Source of the DNA: Vibrio sp. FE10
GTDB lineage: Bacteria; Pseudomonadota; Gammaproteobacteria; Enterobacterales; Vibrionaceae
Length of the DNA stretch: 64,000 nt
NCBI RefSeq assembly: GCF_030297155.1
Contig: NZ_AP028068.1
Span: 372,001 to 436,000, forward strand
Reading direction: 5' to 3'
Of this stretch, positions 43,193 through 53,266 are shown piece by piece (position 1 is the stretch's first letter; each line of letters starts with the position of its first letter). The notes below the pieces were generated by a model. The model was not told the origin of the DNA and ran no database searches. It saw only the letters and a list, made by a program, of their open reading frames with translations. The position numbers and the translations under genes were made by a program.

Positions 43193-43213
43193 AAGCGCTA
43201 ATCACTTTACAGA

Positions 43214-44494
43214 TTAAGAACGATTCGCTCGGTCTAGTGCACGTTGCGCTTTCTTCGCCGCTTGCTTCAGCGCTTTGTCAGCTGGCACGTTCTGGATTTG
43301 AATCTGATCCGCTGCCACTTTTAGAGCATCCATGATCTTACCGTTGGTAGGGTCTAGGAAATCTTTGGTTGCCGTGTTCGCTTGCTTCAACGGAATCAGA
43401 GCTTGAGGGTTATCTTTAGTGAACGCTTGATACTCTGGTACTTCAGAAACACTGTTACGCACTGGGATGTAACCTGTGAACATTGACCATGCTGCCGTGT
43501 TCTTCGCATTGGTGTAAAACTCAACAAACTCGAATGCACCTTTGGCTGCTGCTTCGTCTGTGCCTTTTGGCATCACGTAAACCAACGCACCCGCTTGTGG
43601 CGCAGAAGGGTTTGAACCCCAACCAGGCTGTGTAGTTGCTGAAAGCTTAGTGAAGTCCAAATCACCTTGGTCGCCCGATGAACCGGTGTAACCAAGTGCG
43701 TTGTCTTTCATCACGTCATCAATGGTTTTGTACCAGTATTCCCAACCTTGACCGCCGTAGTGAATGCGCATGATTTGATCATCGTGGATCCACTTACGGA
43801 AGCTGTCCCACACCTCAACCCATTCAGCCGAGTCGATGAGCACTGTTTTGCCGTCATCACTGATGATCTGCGCGCCGTTAGAGAAAGCCGCGTCAATCAT
43901 GTTGTCTTGACCCCACATCGGCTCCCAGCCATAAAACGTCACTTTGCCTTTCTCATCACGCTGTGTGACTTTTTCAGCGACCTTAGCCACACCTTGCCAT
44001 GTGTTTAGGTCTTGCTCGGTAAAACCGTTGTCTGCCAATACCTGCTTGTTGTAGTAGAACACTTGAGTTGTACCGTAAGCAGGTAAGCCGATGATGGTGC
44101 CATCGTCCGCAGTCACTTGGTCTTTAAACGCACCAATAAAGTCAGAGAAGTTAAACTCTTCATCCATGAAAGCCGTTAAGTCACGGCTCAAACCACGACC
44201 ATGCATCGCTTCCGCACGGCCTGAATCTAGCAGCACAAGTTCAGGTGCAGTTCTAGACGCTAAACCAGCTTGTAGCTTCTGATAGGTTTCTGTGTAGTTA
44301 CCTTGTAATGCAGGCTTCACCACATACTCATCTTGGCTCGCATTGAACTCTTCGATGAGCTTAGTCATCATTTGCTGTGGCTTAGTACCACCGGAATACC
44401 AAAAGTTAACTTCGGTTGCGGCAAGAACACTGCTAGAGAACATAGACGCGCTTGCTGCGCCAGCACACACTAGTGCGAGAGTTTTTAGTTTCAT
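43214..44494 (-). CDS. ABC extracellular solute-binding protein (UgpB-like)
   Basis: 426-residue periplasmic binding protein with a signal peptide of about 25 residues ending in SSSVLAA. The mature protein starts TEVNFWYSGGTKPQQM and follows the family-1 carbohydrate/glycerophosphate-binding fold, with YGTTQVFYYNKQVLADNG near 135-155 and a UgpB-like AAWSMFTGYIPVRNSV near 355. It captures the substrate of the importer encoded around it. The overall pattern resembles UgpB, which binds glycerol 3-phosphate and glycerophosphodiesters, but ligand residues cannot be confirmed by eye. Confidence 0.9.
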   Translation of the reverse strand: MKLKTLALVCAGAASASMFSSSVLAATEVNFWYSGGTKPQQMMTKLIEEFNASQDEYVVKPALQGNYTETYQKLQAGLASRTAPELVLLDSGRAEAMHGRGLSRDLTAFMDEEFNFSDFIGAFKDQVTADDGTIIGLPAYGTTQVFYYNKQVLADNGFTEQDLNTWQGVAKVAEKVTQRDEKGKVTFYGWEPMWGQDNMIDAAFSNGAQIISDDGKTVLIDSAEWVEVWDSFRKWIHDDQIMRIHYGGQGWEYWYKTIDDVMKDNALGYTGSSGDQGDLDFTKLSATTQPGWGSNPSAPQAGALVYVMPKGTDEAAAKGAFEFVEFYTNAKNTAAWSMFTGYIPVRNSVSEVPEYQAFTKDNPQALIPLKQANTATKDFLDPTNGKIMDALKVAADQIQIQNVPADKALKQAAKKAQRALDRANRS

Positions 44495-44500
44495 TTCCGT

Positions 44501-45448
44501 TTACTCTTTTACGCCGTTATCGGCGATACCTGAAAGAATCGTCTTTTGACAAATGACGAATAGAATTAACAAAGGCAATACTGCAATGGTGCTCGCCGCC
44601 ATAATTTGCGACCAGTTCAATCCATAGTTACCTTCGGCAATAAAGTAGTGACGAATCCCGGTCGCAATCAGGTTAAGATCCTGAGTGGTGATAACCAGAC
44701 TCGGCCACATGTAGCTGTTGTAATTGGTAATAAAAGTGATGAGGAACAGTGTTGCGACTGCTGCTCGGCATTGCGGTAAGATGATTGCCCATAAGATTTT
44801 GAGCTCACCTGCACCATCAATTCGTGCCGCTTCAATCAGCGACGGATGCACCTTGATAAACACTTGGCGTAGATAGAACACACCGAACACCGACGCCGCG
44901 TTCGACGCCACCAAGCCCATGTGTGAATCCAACAAACCCAGTTTTGCCAAGGTGATGTAAGACGGAATGTAAGTCACTGCGCCCGGCAGCATGTAACAGC
45001 CCATCACGACGAAATAGAGCACTGTCTTCGAGCGAAACTTCAGCTGAGTCAGCGCGTATGCAAACATCGCTGAATTCACAATCACCAACAGCGTAGTGAA
45101 CAAAGCCACGCTAAAACTGTTGAAGATGTACAAGCCAAACGGCGCGCTGTGAAAGGTTTCGACAAAGGTTTCCCAGCGAAACTGCTCTGGAATCAAGTTA
45201 AGCGGACTGGCAAAAATCTCATCATTGCTTTTCAGCGAGCCAGACAGCATCCATAAGAACGGGAACACCATAATGGTTCCGCAGGTTGCCAAGAACAGGT
45301 GCTTAGCCAATGCAATAAACGAACGGCGATCCACTGAGGCTTTCTTTGACGCAACCTCTAATTTGCTCGCTTTCGTTCGTGTTGTGATTTTGGCTTTCGC
45401 GGTGCTCTGGTTTAATACTTGATTGGCATCCAATACTTGCGTGGTCAT
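44501..45448 (-). CDS. ABC transporter permease (UgpE/MalG type)
   Basis: 315-residue inner-membrane permease of the CUT1 class with six membrane segments after a 40-residue cytoplasmic N-terminus. The ATPase-coupling EAA loop is EAARIDGAGELKILWAIILPQCRAA near 207-232. It ends 6 bases before the binding-protein gene. It pairs with the permease at 45473. Confidence 0.92.
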   Translation of the reverse strand: MTTQVLDANQVLNQSTAKAKITTRTKASKLEVASKKASVDRRSFIALAKHLFLATCGTIMVFPFLWMLSGSLKSNDEIFASPLNLIPEQFRWETFVETFHSAPFGLYIFNSFSVALFTTLLVIVNSAMFAYALTQLKFRSKTVLYFVVMGCYMLPGAVTYIPSYITLAKLGLLDSHMGLVASNAASVFGVFYLRQVFIKVHPSLIEAARIDGAGELKILWAIILPQCRAAVATLFLITFITNYNSYMWPSLVITTQDLNLIATGIRHYFIAEGNYGLNWSQIMAASTIAVLPLLILFVICQKTILSGIADNGVKE

Positions 45449-45472
45449 AATTCTGCCCTTTCAAAAAATCGA

Positions 45473-46357
45473 CTAGTAGTACACCCAGCGCTTGCCGATG
45501 TAGGTATTAATAAGTGCCAGCAACCCAGTAATCAGGAATATCACTAACGATGTCGCGGCCGCAAGTCCCATTTCGTAACGCTCAAACGCTTGTTGGTAGA
45601 ACAAGTACAACAAGGTACGAGTCTCACCACCCGGCCCGCCTTGCGTTAGGATCTGGAACTGATCGAACGCCTGCATTGCCGTGATAATGTTGACCACCAC
45701 TAGGAAGAATGTGGTGGGTGAAATCAGTGGCAGCGTTATCTTCAAAAAGCGCGTTAAACTGCTGCAACCATCAATCAAAGAAGCCTCATACAGTGACTCT
45801 GGAATCTTGTTGAGTGCACTGATGTAGAACAGCATCGTCCAACCAATCGCCTGCCAAACCGTCACGATAATCACAGCAATCAAGGCTGTGTTCCCGTTCT
45901 CTAACCATGGAATCGCGCTAAACCCTGCCGACTCTAATAAGTGATTTGCCAAGCCCGATTTAGTTTCAAAAACCCAAGACCAAACAATCGACACCGCAAC
46001 GGTTGGCGTAATCCAAGGGGAGAAGATCACTGCACGATAAAACTGGCTACCCTTGAAGTTTTTGTGTAACAACATGGCAAACACAAGACCAAGAATGATG
46101 GTTGGAATCACCACACCGACCGAGAACCAAAACGTGTTGAGCACTGCTTGAATGAACTCGTAGTCCTCAACCATGTACTCGTAATTTTCTAAACCGATAA
46201 ACGAATAATCTGGCGAGATGTAATCCCAATCGGTGAAGCTGATATAAATCGAATAACCAAATGGTACGAGCCAAAAAGTAAACAGTGGCACCAACAACGG
46301 TGCGGTAAATAACAGTACCTTTAAGCGGTTTTTCATTGGTTGTGAGAAAGCACTCAT
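45473..46357 (-). CDS. ABC transporter permease (UgpA/MalF type)
   Basis: 294-residue inner-membrane permease with six membrane segments. The EAA loop is EASLIDGCSSLTRFLKITLPLISPT near 195-220. A GAGGTCACC sequence precedes the ATG. It is the first gene of the ABC-PHP-HAD operon; a Pho-box-like sequence lies about 45-63 bases upstream. Length is standard for UgpA-type subunits. Confidence 0.92.
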   Translation of the reverse strand: MSAFSQPMKNRLKVLLFTAPLLVPLFTFWLVPFGYSIYISFTDWDYISPDYSFIGLENYEYMVEDYEFIQAVLNTFWFSVGVVIPTIILGLVFAMLLHKNFKGSQFYRAVIFSPWITPTVAVSIVWSWVFETKSGLANHLLESAGFSAIPWLENGNTALIAVIIVTVWQAIGWTMLFYISALNKIPESLYEASLIDGCSSLTRFLKITLPLISPTTFFLVVVNIITAMQAFDQFQILTQGGPGGETRTLLYLFYQQAFERYEMGLAAATSLVIFLITGLLALINTYIGKRWVYY

Positions 46358-46402
46358 GGTGACCTCGTCCTTATTTGTATGCGGTTAAACTAAGTGTTTT
46401 TT

Positions 46403-46420
46403 ATGACAGGTTAGTAAGAG
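46403..46420 (-). promoter_or_regulatory. Candidate Pho box before the ABC-PHP-HAD operon
   Basis: On the minus strand CTCTTAC (46414-46420), four bases TAAC, then a perfect CTGTCAT (46403-46409) followed by an A tract. The PhoB box is two CTGTCAT-like repeats with a four-base gap, so this scores 11 of 14. A TAGTTT that could be a -10 lies 10 bases further on. Supports phosphate-starvation control. Confidence 0.5.
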
Positions 46421-46459
46421 CGTCCTTCATTTTTTTTATGGCTACCCATAAGAAAATCT

Positions 46460-47344
46460 TTACTCCAGTTCACCGTCTTCCATCTGGTGATAGAGCCAAT
46501 CGCAGAAGAAATTCACCTTGGCACTGCGACTGTGTTTGGTAATCAGGTAGTGGGCTGATTCGGCAGGCATCGACGAATCACTCGCCAGTACCAGATCGTT
46601 TTTCTTTAGCAACTCAGACACTGCGAGGGAGCGCACTAACAACATCCCAATCCCATGCTTAACCGCTTCTAAGGCGTGCAAAGAGTTACTCACTTCGAGC
46701 AGAACTTTCGGTAAAGTCATCTCGAATTGGTTATGACTGAGCCATTGCAGCCAGTTCTCTCGGTAGCCTTTTACCTGAACCGTTGGCAGCGCAGCGAAGT
46801 CGGGCTTACTAAGTAGTTCTTGATGGTCGGCTTTGAATTGAGGGCTGCACACCAACTGCCAATGTTCTTGAAACAATCGCTCACAATGGGTGTCTTCGCT
46901 TTCGACCTTGCCGTTGGTCAATTCGATATCAACATTCTGACAAGGGTTGGTTGATGGCCAGTCCACCAGCTGAATATCGAGCCTGATAAAAGGGTATTTT
47001 TGATAAAAAGATGGCAGGCGAGGTAACAGCCAGTTATGGCAAAAGGTGTGATTAACGCGCAGGCTCAACACGTCGGTTTCTTTTTCCCCGAAGAGGATTT
47101 GAGTCTGTAGTTTCAGGTGAGCGAGCGAACCCGCAACAATCGGTTGATAATGTTGGGCAGCCGACGTCAGCTTTACGCCTTTGGAGCTGCGTTCAAACAG
47201 TGTGGTATCGAGAAAGGTTTCTAAACTTTTAAGCTGCTGACTCACCGCAGCTTGCGTAACACAAAGCTCTCGCGCAGCAGCACCAATAGAACCGAGGCGG
47301 GCAACAGCTTCGAACGCAACAAGGGCACGTAGAGGGGGTAACAT
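46460..47344 (-). CDS. LysR-family regulator (GcvA-like)
   Basis: 294-residue LysR regulator. The winged helix is LPPLRALVAFEAVARLGSIGAAARELCVTQAAVSQQLKSLE, typical of the GcvA/AmpR group, followed by an effector domain from about 90. I start at the ATG at 47344, with AGGTG seven bases upstream, instead of 13 codons earlier. It lies 102 bases upstream of the ABC operon on the same strand and may be co-transcribed or regulate it. Effector unknown. Confidence 0.88.
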   Translation of the reverse strand: MLPPLRALVAFEAVARLGSIGAAARELCVTQAAVSQQLKSLETFLDTTLFERSSKGVKLTSAAQHYQPIVAGSLAHLKLQTQILFGEKETDVLSLRVNHTFCHNWLLPRLPSFYQKYPFIRLDIQLVDWPSTNPCQNVDIELTNGKVESEDTHCERLFQEHWQLVCSPQFKADHQELLSKPDFAALPTVQVKGYRENWLQWLSHNQFEMTLPKVLLEVSNSLHALEAVKHGIGMLLVRSLAVSELLKKNDLVLASDSSMPAESAHYLITKHSRSAKVNFFCDWLYHQMEDGELE

Positions 47345-47426
47345 GGCTTCACCTGATTGAAATAAAAGTGAAAAATACTTCAATCAGGTTTCAGTTTTTT
47401 GCGCTTACCGTTACAGATTAATGACG

Positions 47427-47464
47427 AAGGGACGTTGATCAGATATTTATGATCAACGTCCCTT
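47427..47464. repeat. Perfect 15-base inverted repeat downstream of the OppA-like gene
   Basis: AAGGGACGTTGATCA (47427-47441) and TGATCAACGTCCCTT (47450-47464) around eight bases. No T run follows on the minus strand, while the plus-strand side is followed by TTCTC. It may still act as a terminator stem or an mRNA-end stabiliser. Confidence 0.7.
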
Positions 47465-47514
47465 TTCTCTATTTCATATTTTTAGCGGTGTGTCGCCGCG
47501 TGAACCAAACGCAA

Positions 47515-49140
47515 TTACTCTTTGATGTAGAGATCCTTAGAGTAGATACGTCCTTCTACATTGTTCTTCGCAAAACCACCGACACTTGGTCGTACTAGTC
47601 GAGCCTGCATATAGTAGTAAATTGGCGCGATCGGCATGTCTTCTGCCAGTAACTGTTCAGCTTGGTCATAGAAACCTTGGCGATCTTGTTCGCTGGTTGC
47701 GGCTAAGGCGCTGTCCATTGCTGCGTCATACTTGTCATTGCTGTAACGAGCAAAGTTACCCGAAGAACCAGAACGTAACAGGCTCAAGAAGGTTGATGCT
47801 TCGTTGTAATCCCCACACCAAGAGGCGCGCATTACATCAAAATCACCTTGGCGACGTGACACCAAGTAAGACTTCCATTCTTGGTTTTCAAGCTCGACTT
47901 GTGCGCCCAAGTTGCCCTTCAACATTGACGCAATCGCCACTGCAATCGACTTGTTCGACTCACTGGTGTTGTAAAGAAGTTTGAAATCCAATGGGTTAGA
48001 CGCATCGTAGCCCGCTTCTTTCAACAGCTCTTTCGCCTTTTGGTCTCGCTCCTTTTGAGTCCATGTGCTGTATTCAGGCTGAGTCGCATCAAAGCCTGCC
48101 GTGTACTCATGGGCAAAGGTATAAGCCGGTAGGTTACCCACCTGAGTGACACCATTGGTGATCACATCACGCATCATGGAGTACGACACCGCTTTACGCA
48201 CTCGCGCGTCATCAAACGGAGGACGCGTGGTATTGAACGCGTAGTAGTAAGTACACAGCAAAGGTACCGCGGTAAACGCATCTTGGTATTTGGTTTTAAG
48301 TTGTTGCGCCATGTGTGTCGGCACATCAGAAGTGATATCGACCTCGCCCACCGCATAACGGTTGATCGAGGCATTCTGGTTCTCGAACGGAATGTAAGTC
48401 ACTTCAGTTAAGTGCGTATCTGCGTTGTCCCAATATTTCGGGTTCTTCTTCAGTTCAATGCGCTCGTTAACCACCCACTCGTCCAATACAAATGCACCAT
48501 TGCCAACAAATTGCTTAGGGTCGCTCCACGGCTTGTCGCTGTTTTCTAGCGTTGCCTTGTGAACTGGCATCATTGAGGTGTGGCCTGTCATCGCCACAAA
48601 GTAAGGTACTTTGCTATCGAGTTCGAACTTCACCGTGTGCTTATCAACGGCAGAGATACCTAACTCTTCAACGGGCTTCTTGCCTTCGGCTACGTCTGCA
48701 ATATTGCTGATTTGAGTAAGTTTGAGATACCAAACATTCGGCGAAGCGAGTTTCGGGTCGACCGCTCGTCTTATCGCATACACGAAATCATCGGCCGTCA
48801 CTGGATCGCCATTCGACCATTGAGCATCTTTACGTAGGTGAAATACAAACGTCTGGTTGTCTTCGGTTTCCCAAGATTCCGCAACACCTGGGGTAATATT
48901 GCCATCGCGGTCTTGAATCACTAAACCTTCAAATAGGTCACGCAGAATGTGCATTTCAGGCAAGCCTTCTGCCTTCGCCGGATCGAGTGTCGCAGCTTCC
49001 GCATCATTAGCACGTACCAAATGTTGCTCTTTCGCCAGAGAAGTTCCGGCAGGCAATGTTTCAGCAACGGCAGTCACTGAGATAAAAGGGGTCAATAAAG
49101 ATGAAATGATTAAAGCCGTTGAATGTTTCTTAAAATCCAT
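47515..49140 (-). CDS. Periplasmic oligopeptide-binding protein (OppA/MppA-like)
   Basis: 541-residue family-5 binding protein with a signal peptide of about 25 residues (ALIISSLLTPFISVTAVA). Typical features are LVRANDAEAATLDPAKAEGLPEMHILRDLFEGL after the cleavage site, WSNGDPVTADDFVYAIRR near 120, and the ligand region SWCGDYNEASTFLSLL. That last stretch resembles the murein-tripeptide binder MppA at least as much as OppA. I start at the ATG at 49140 with GGAGAG upstream. No permease genes are adjacent, so it would feed the Opp permease elsewhere. It is divergent from mpaA, which supports a murein-peptide role. Confidence 0.87.
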   Translation of the reverse strand: MDFKKHSTALIISSLLTPFISVTAVAETLPAGTSLAKEQHLVRANDAEAATLDPAKAEGLPEMHILRDLFEGLVIQDRDGNITPGVAESWETEDNQTFVFHLRKDAQWSNGDPVTADDFVYAIRRAVDPKLASPNVWYLKLTQISNIADVAEGKKPVEELGISAVDKHTVKFELDSKVPYFVAMTGHTSMMPVHKATLENSDKPWSDPKQFVGNGAFVLDEWVVNERIELKKNPKYWDNADTHLTEVTYIPFENQNASINRYAVGEVDITSDVPTHMAQQLKTKYQDAFTAVPLLCTYYYAFNTTRPPFDDARVRKAVSYSMMRDVITNGVTQVGNLPAYTFAHEYTAGFDATQPEYSTWTQKERDQKAKELLKEAGYDASNPLDFKLLYNTSESNKSIAVAIASMLKGNLGAQVELENQEWKSYLVSRRQGDFDVMRASWCGDYNEASTFLSLLRSGSSGNFARYSNDKYDAAMDSALAATSEQDRQGFYDQAEQLLAEDMPIAPIYYYMQARLVRPSVGGFAKNNVEGRIYSKDLYIKE

Positions 49141-49253
49141 GTTTTTTTGCTCTCCTAGCCTATCTTTGAAGCAAAGTAATAAAATTAACAATGCGACGGT
49201 TGACGAGTTTTGACGCTATGGTTTATTTAATAGAGGTCATCTAAATAGTAGTT

Positions 49254-49415
49254 ATACCAATCACAGTAAGTAAGTGTTCAAAAATAGCGCAGGAAAAAAG
49301 CTTGAGAACAAGGCGGATTTTTTCGATAAGTAGTTATTCTACAATCAAAAAATCTAAAGACGTTATCGAGATTTTTAACAAGCTAGGGTGAACAGTTATT
49401 TACTACGATTGGTAT
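49254..49415. mobile_element. 162-base MITE-like element with terminal inverted repeats
   Basis: ATACCAATC (49254-49262) and GATTGGTAT (49407-49415) are the ends of longer imperfect inverted repeats of about 20 bases. The interior has no coding frame. ATACCAATC-ended elements of this type are familiar from Vibrio intergenic regions. It lies between the divergent OppA-like gene and mpaA; TA flanks may be target duplication. Confidence 0.6.
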
Positions 49416-49453
49416 TACTTATTTGATAGTACTTGATCAATCAGGAGATTAAG

Positions 49454-50161
49454 GTGAGTTTAATTCCAAGAACGGAAAGAGCTGCGTTTTCGATAAAACC
49501 GCTGTCATATGGAAAATCGGTGTTGGGTGCACCCTTACTTTATTTCCCCGCGCAAATAGAAAGTGAGTCTCGCGGGCTGATTTTAGCGGGCACACACGGC
49601 GATGAGACCGCATCTATCGCGGGTTTGTCTTGCGCCCTAAGAAGCTTGCCTGCCGCCAACTTACGACACGATGTGATTCTGTCGATGAACCCAGATGGCA
49701 ATCAACTCGGCACTCGCGCTAACGCTAACCAAGTCGATTTAAACCGCGCCTTTCCGACTCAAAACTGGACAGAAAACGGCACCGTTTATCGCTGGAGTTC
49801 TCACACTCCGGTCAGAGATGTAAAAGTAAAAACGGGGCAAGCCGACCAGCTTGAACCTGAAGTGCAGTCGCTCATCAACCTCATTGAGCAGCGCCAACCT
49901 AAATTCGTCATCTCTTTCCACGAACCACTCGCCATGGTCGACGACCCAACCCAATCAGAACTTGCCACTTGGCTAGGCAAACAGTTCAACCTACCACTAG
50001 TCGAAGACGTCGATTACGAAACCCCAGGTTCATTCGGAACATGGTGCCAAGAAAGAAACTTACCGTGTATTACCGTAGAACTGCCACCAGTGTCTGCGGA
50101 TTTGACTATCGAGAAATATTTGGATGCGTTTGTGGCGGTGTTGGAGTGTGAGGGGAGTTAG
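49454..50161 (+). CDS. mpaA: Murein peptide amidase A, M14 zinc carboxypeptidase
   Basis: 235-residue cytoplasmic M14-family peptidase. The zinc ligands are H48 and E51 (GTHGDE) and H156 (SFHEP), and the catalytic glutamate is E209 (TVELPP). MpaA cleaves the gamma-D-glutamyl-diaminopimelate bond of imported murein tripeptide. The start is a GTG at 49454, six bases after AGGAG. It is divergent from an MppA/OppA-like binding protein, so import and cleavage of murein peptides are probably linked here. A MITE-like element sits in the shared promoter region. Confidence 0.9.
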   Translation: MSLIPRTERAAFSIKPLSYGKSVLGAPLLYFPAQIESESRGLILAGTHGDETASIAGLSCALRSLPAANLRHDVILSMNPDGNQLGTRANANQVDLNRAFPTQNWTENGTVYRWSSHTPVRDVKVKTGQADQLEPEVQSLINLIEQRQPKFVISFHEPLAMVDDPTQSELATWLGKQFNLPLVEDVDYETPGSFGTWCQERNLPCITVELPPVSADLTIEKYLDAFVAVLECEGS

Positions 50162-50537
50162 ACAAACTCATTTTTGGACAGAAGTACGTTACGAAAATCG
50201 TACATTAGCAATTAATGAATAACTTTTTATAAAGCAAATATTACCAGTCAAAAGCCTTTGTACAGTACGCTTTTTGCCTCCTGATGTTTAATGGTATTTA
50301 CATAGCTGACAATATGAGACCTATGGCGCACTTACACCTTTCATCCTAACGAAAAAGCTTTACAGTGTATGAAAGTCTCTAATGAACCCACGAGCATAAT
50401 TATATTTAGTTGAGGAAGAGACTCATCTCAAAACTGGCTGAGAAAAAATGCAGTGAAAAATTAGCACAAGCTGATAATTAGTAATAAGAATAATGCTTAG
50501 GAGTTGCAATATCCTACGCTAATAATGGAGGCCGAAC
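50162..50537. other. AT-rich spacer before the orphan gene
   Basis: 376 bases with no convincing coding frame or repeat. Base composition is AT-rich and continues into the following orphan gene. Confidence 0.4.
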
Positions 50538-51083
50538 GTGGCAGCTAGTTATACATTAGATGAGATCAAATCAAAAATGCTATGGTCTCCTTTTAAACTA
50601 AACCGAATAAGAAATGAGTGCCTTGATAGCTATGTTTTGTTCATCGGCTTAAGTTTGTTTGAAAAGTTCAACCTTGTCTCCATTGAAGAAGATAAGCGTG
50701 AGAAAGCCTTAAAAGCTATCGCTACCGCATATGAAATAATCTCGAAGTACTTCAAACCTAAAAAGATTACAGATGAAGCTATTGTCAACCTATTCTGCAA
50801 ATTCGTACTCAAAACCGAAATTCCTTTTAAGCATGGAATAGAACATCAAGACTCTAAAATGAAAAGTGAGATAAAAACAGCGTTAGATCATCTCATAACT
50901 TCTGAAGGCTTTAGTGAATATGACTTGAATAGCTTAGTCCAAGGTTCGTGGGCTAATTACATACAAGTCTCATTAAATGGTAACCAGTGTTTTGAAATTA
51001 CTGAATGGGAAGTGATAATTTCATTCAGTGATCGTTGCACTTATGAAACTCTGACAAAAACAGATCAAGAATCAATTTGGTAA
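50538..51083 (+). CDS. Hypothetical 181-residue protein, AT-rich
   Basis: I do not recognise this protein. It is predicted cytoplasmic, mostly helical in the first 120 residues (KREKALKAIATAYEIISKYF, then KSEIKTALDHLI) and more beta-like at the C-terminus (NYIQVSLNGNQCFEITEWEV). It starts at GTG with a strong GGAGG site six bases upstream, so it is probably expressed. Codon use is clearly more AT-rich than in neighbouring genes, suggesting recent acquisition. It stands alone between mpaA and an SMR exporter. Confidence 0.65.
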   Translation: MAASYTLDEIKSKMLWSPFKLNRIRNECLDSYVLFIGLSLFEKFNLVSIEEDKREKALKAIATAYEIISKYFKPKKITDEAIVNLFCKFVLKTEIPFKHGIEHQDSKMKSEIKTALDHLITSEGFSEYDLNSLVQGSWANYIQVSLNGNQCFEITEWEVIISFSDRCTYETLTKTDQESIW

Positions 51084-51119
51084 CTTTGGAGAGGTAAAGT
51101 TAACGATCGGCTGAGAGTT

Positions 51120-51203
51120 ATGTCGAATTCCTCCCCTCTCTCTTTGGCGCAACTTAAGGAGTTAAAACGAACTTCATCAGAAGAATGGATAGATAACTTT
51201 TAG
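51120..51203 (+). CDS. Possible 27-residue small protein
   Basis: Short frame MSNSSPLSLAQLKELKRTSS plus EEWIDNF and a TAG stop. GAG elements lie just upstream but no strong ribosome site. The amphipathic LAQLKELKRTSS stretch is protein-like. It may be a small gene or the remnant of a longer one. Confidence 0.25.
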   Translation: MSNSSPLSLAQLKELKRTSSEEWIDNF

Positions 51204-51226
51204 TAGGGCAAAACAAGTTAGAGATC

Positions 51227-51571
51227 CTAATGACTCACCGACGTTGAAAACAGGTTGATAATCACCACACCAGCCAAAATCAAAGCGATGCCGATGATCG
51301 CGAAGATATCGAGCTTTTGCCCGTAGACCAACCAAGACAAAGCTGCGACTAGCACTATCCCAGCCCCACACCAAATCGCATACGCCACACCTAAAGACAT
51401 GGTTTGCACTGTGAGAGACAACAGATAAAAAGCACAGCCGTAGCTAGCCAATACTGCGACAGTGGCCGGTAAAGAAGTAAACTGTTGCGTTTTAGGTAAT
51501 AGAGAAGTCGCGACAACTTCAAGTACGATGGCGAGTGACAGCATCACTGGGGGTGGGAGAGATAAAAGCAT
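51227..51571 (-). CDS. Small multidrug resistance (SMR) family transporter
   Basis: 114-residue four-helix inner-membrane protein. The essential membrane glutamate is in AIVLEVVATSLLPKTQQFT near residues 17-35, and the second helix pair has AYAIWCGAGIVLVAALSWLVYGQ, both SMR hallmarks. Dimers exchange protons for cationic drugs or guanidinium-type compounds; this sequence looks nearer to the EmrE/Sug family than to polyamine exporters, but I am not sure. The ATG at 51571 is preferred over an in-frame GTG four codons before. A second SMR gene lies at 54267. Confidence 0.86.
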   Translation of the reverse strand: MLLSLPPPVMLSLAIVLEVVATSLLPKTQQFTSLPATVAVLASYGCAFYLLSLTVQTMSLGVAYAIWCGAGIVLVAALSWLVYGQKLDIFAIIGIALILAGVVIINLFSTSVSH

Positions 51572-53111
<1,540 letters not shown>

Positions 53112-53117
53112 TTCTCC

Positions 53118-53149
53118 TTGGCCTCGATTCTTTCGAGCATCGAGGCCAA
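53118..53149 (+). terminator. Perfect 11-base hairpin after adhC, without T run
   Basis: TTGGCCTCGAT (53118-53128) and ATCGAGGCCAA (53139-53149). No T tract follows, so it may protect or process the mRNA end rather than terminate. Confidence 0.55.
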
Positions 53150-53177
53150 AGCTATAAATGAAAAGCAACAAACTGTC

Positions 53178-53207
53178 TTCACCACCTCCTGCCCGGTGGG
53201 TGGTGAA
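53178..53207 (+). promoter_or_regulatory. Second hairpin in the adhC-fghA spacer
   Basis: TTCACCACC (53178-53186) and GGTGGTGAA (53199-53207) with a 12-base loop, 60 bases before fghA. Role unknown. Confidence 0.45.
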
Positions 53208-53266
53208 ACTTTAAATGACATAGACAAGTTACTCCCCAAAACCATCAACCTAACGGAGCACAATAG

